Below are positions 6,325 to 6,401 of a DNA stretch of 6,401 nt, in pieces (the first letter of the stretch is position 1; the number at the start of each line of letters is the position of its first letter). Source of the stretch: Eubacteriales bacterium (lineage in GTDB: Bacteria > Bacillota > Clostridia > Christensenellales > UMGS416); the NCBI GenBank assembly GCA_028709505.1, contig JAQVWW010000081.1, forward strand, positions 1 to 6,401, given 5' to 3'. The notes under the pieces were generated by a model. It was given only the letters and a program-made list of their open reading frames with translations, did not search any database and was not told the DNA's origin. The translations under genes and the position numbers were made by a program.

Positions 6325-6344
6325 CTATCTCATTCGTCACCTCC
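6325..6344 (-). promoter_or_regulatory. Two-codon mini-ORF (ATG AGA TAG) with strong Shine-Dalgarno in the leader
   Basis: On the minus strand GGAGGTGA (6344-6337) lies just upstream of ATG (6333-6331), followed by AGA and TAG (6327-6325). The Shine-Dalgarno is the best in the window, yet the frame ends after Met-Arg. It lies 50 nt before the binding-protein start. It may be a ribosome loading or stalling site, a relic of a gene start, or chance. Confidence 0.35.
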
Positions 6345-6401
6345 AAAAATCTGTTATTCAGAACCGGTTATGATATTTGCAGCTTTGGTTTGGATGAGGC
6401 T

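Noticed and set aside
6362..6369. AACCGGTT palindrome near the right edge
   Set aside because: Eight-base palindromes are common by chance and the symmetry does not extend outward.
5204..6373. 389-codon open frame on the plus strand opposite the binding-protein gene
   Set aside because: It is antisense to a lipoprotein with a clear signal peptide and lipobox, and its translation shows no recognisable motif.

Overview
The window carries one set of co-directional genes, all on the minus strand, so transcription runs from high to low coordinates. Base composition (GC-rich by eye), strong AGGAGG-type ribosome sites, a lipobox lipoprotein binding protein of the LplA/YtcQ type and short gene spacings suggest a Gram-positive anaerobe, probably a Clostridia/Firmicutes gut-type bacterium. 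That placement is inference. No rRNA, tRNA, CRISPR array, transposase or integrase was seen.

In transcription order: (1) 6401-6275, a short leader with a strong Shine-Dalgarno followed by a two-codon mini-ORF (ATG AGA TAG); (2) 6274-4649, a sugar-type extracellular solute-binding lipoprotein; (3) 4626-4589, a stem-loop with a U5 run lying directly against the next ribosome site, a candidate attenuating terminator; (4) 4576-3227, an NAD-dependent GH4 glycosidase closely resembling E. coli MelA alpha-galactosidase; (5) a 587-bp gap (3226-2640) with no convincing gene, holding a long perfect hairpin just behind the GH4 gene and an AT-rich promoter-like patch with a structured leader before the next gene; (6) 2639-1257, an L-fucose/L-arabinose isomerase-fold protein; (7) 1248-1212, a perfect 13-bp stem-loop without a U tract; (8) 1143-304, a class II (metal-dependent) ketose-bisphosphate aldolase; (9) 245-1, the first 81 residues of a PfkB-family sugar kinase, cut by the window edge.

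The genes read as a sugar uptake and breakdown cluster. The lipoprotein captures an oligosaccharide (its ABC permeases are not in the window and may lie upstream), GH4 hydrolyses it in the cytoplasm, the isomerase turns the released aldose into a ketose, the PfkB kinase phosphorylates it and the aldolase splits it into C3 units. With a MelA-like enzyme at the entry, the most economical hypothesis is alpha-galactoside to D-galactose to D-tagatose to phosphorylated tagatose to triose phosphates. This would bypass the Leloir pathway using an isomerase of the FucI/AraA fold. The enzyme families are well supported. The exact sugar is not, and the aldolase has atypical residues around the usual phosphate-binding loop that leave the substrate open.
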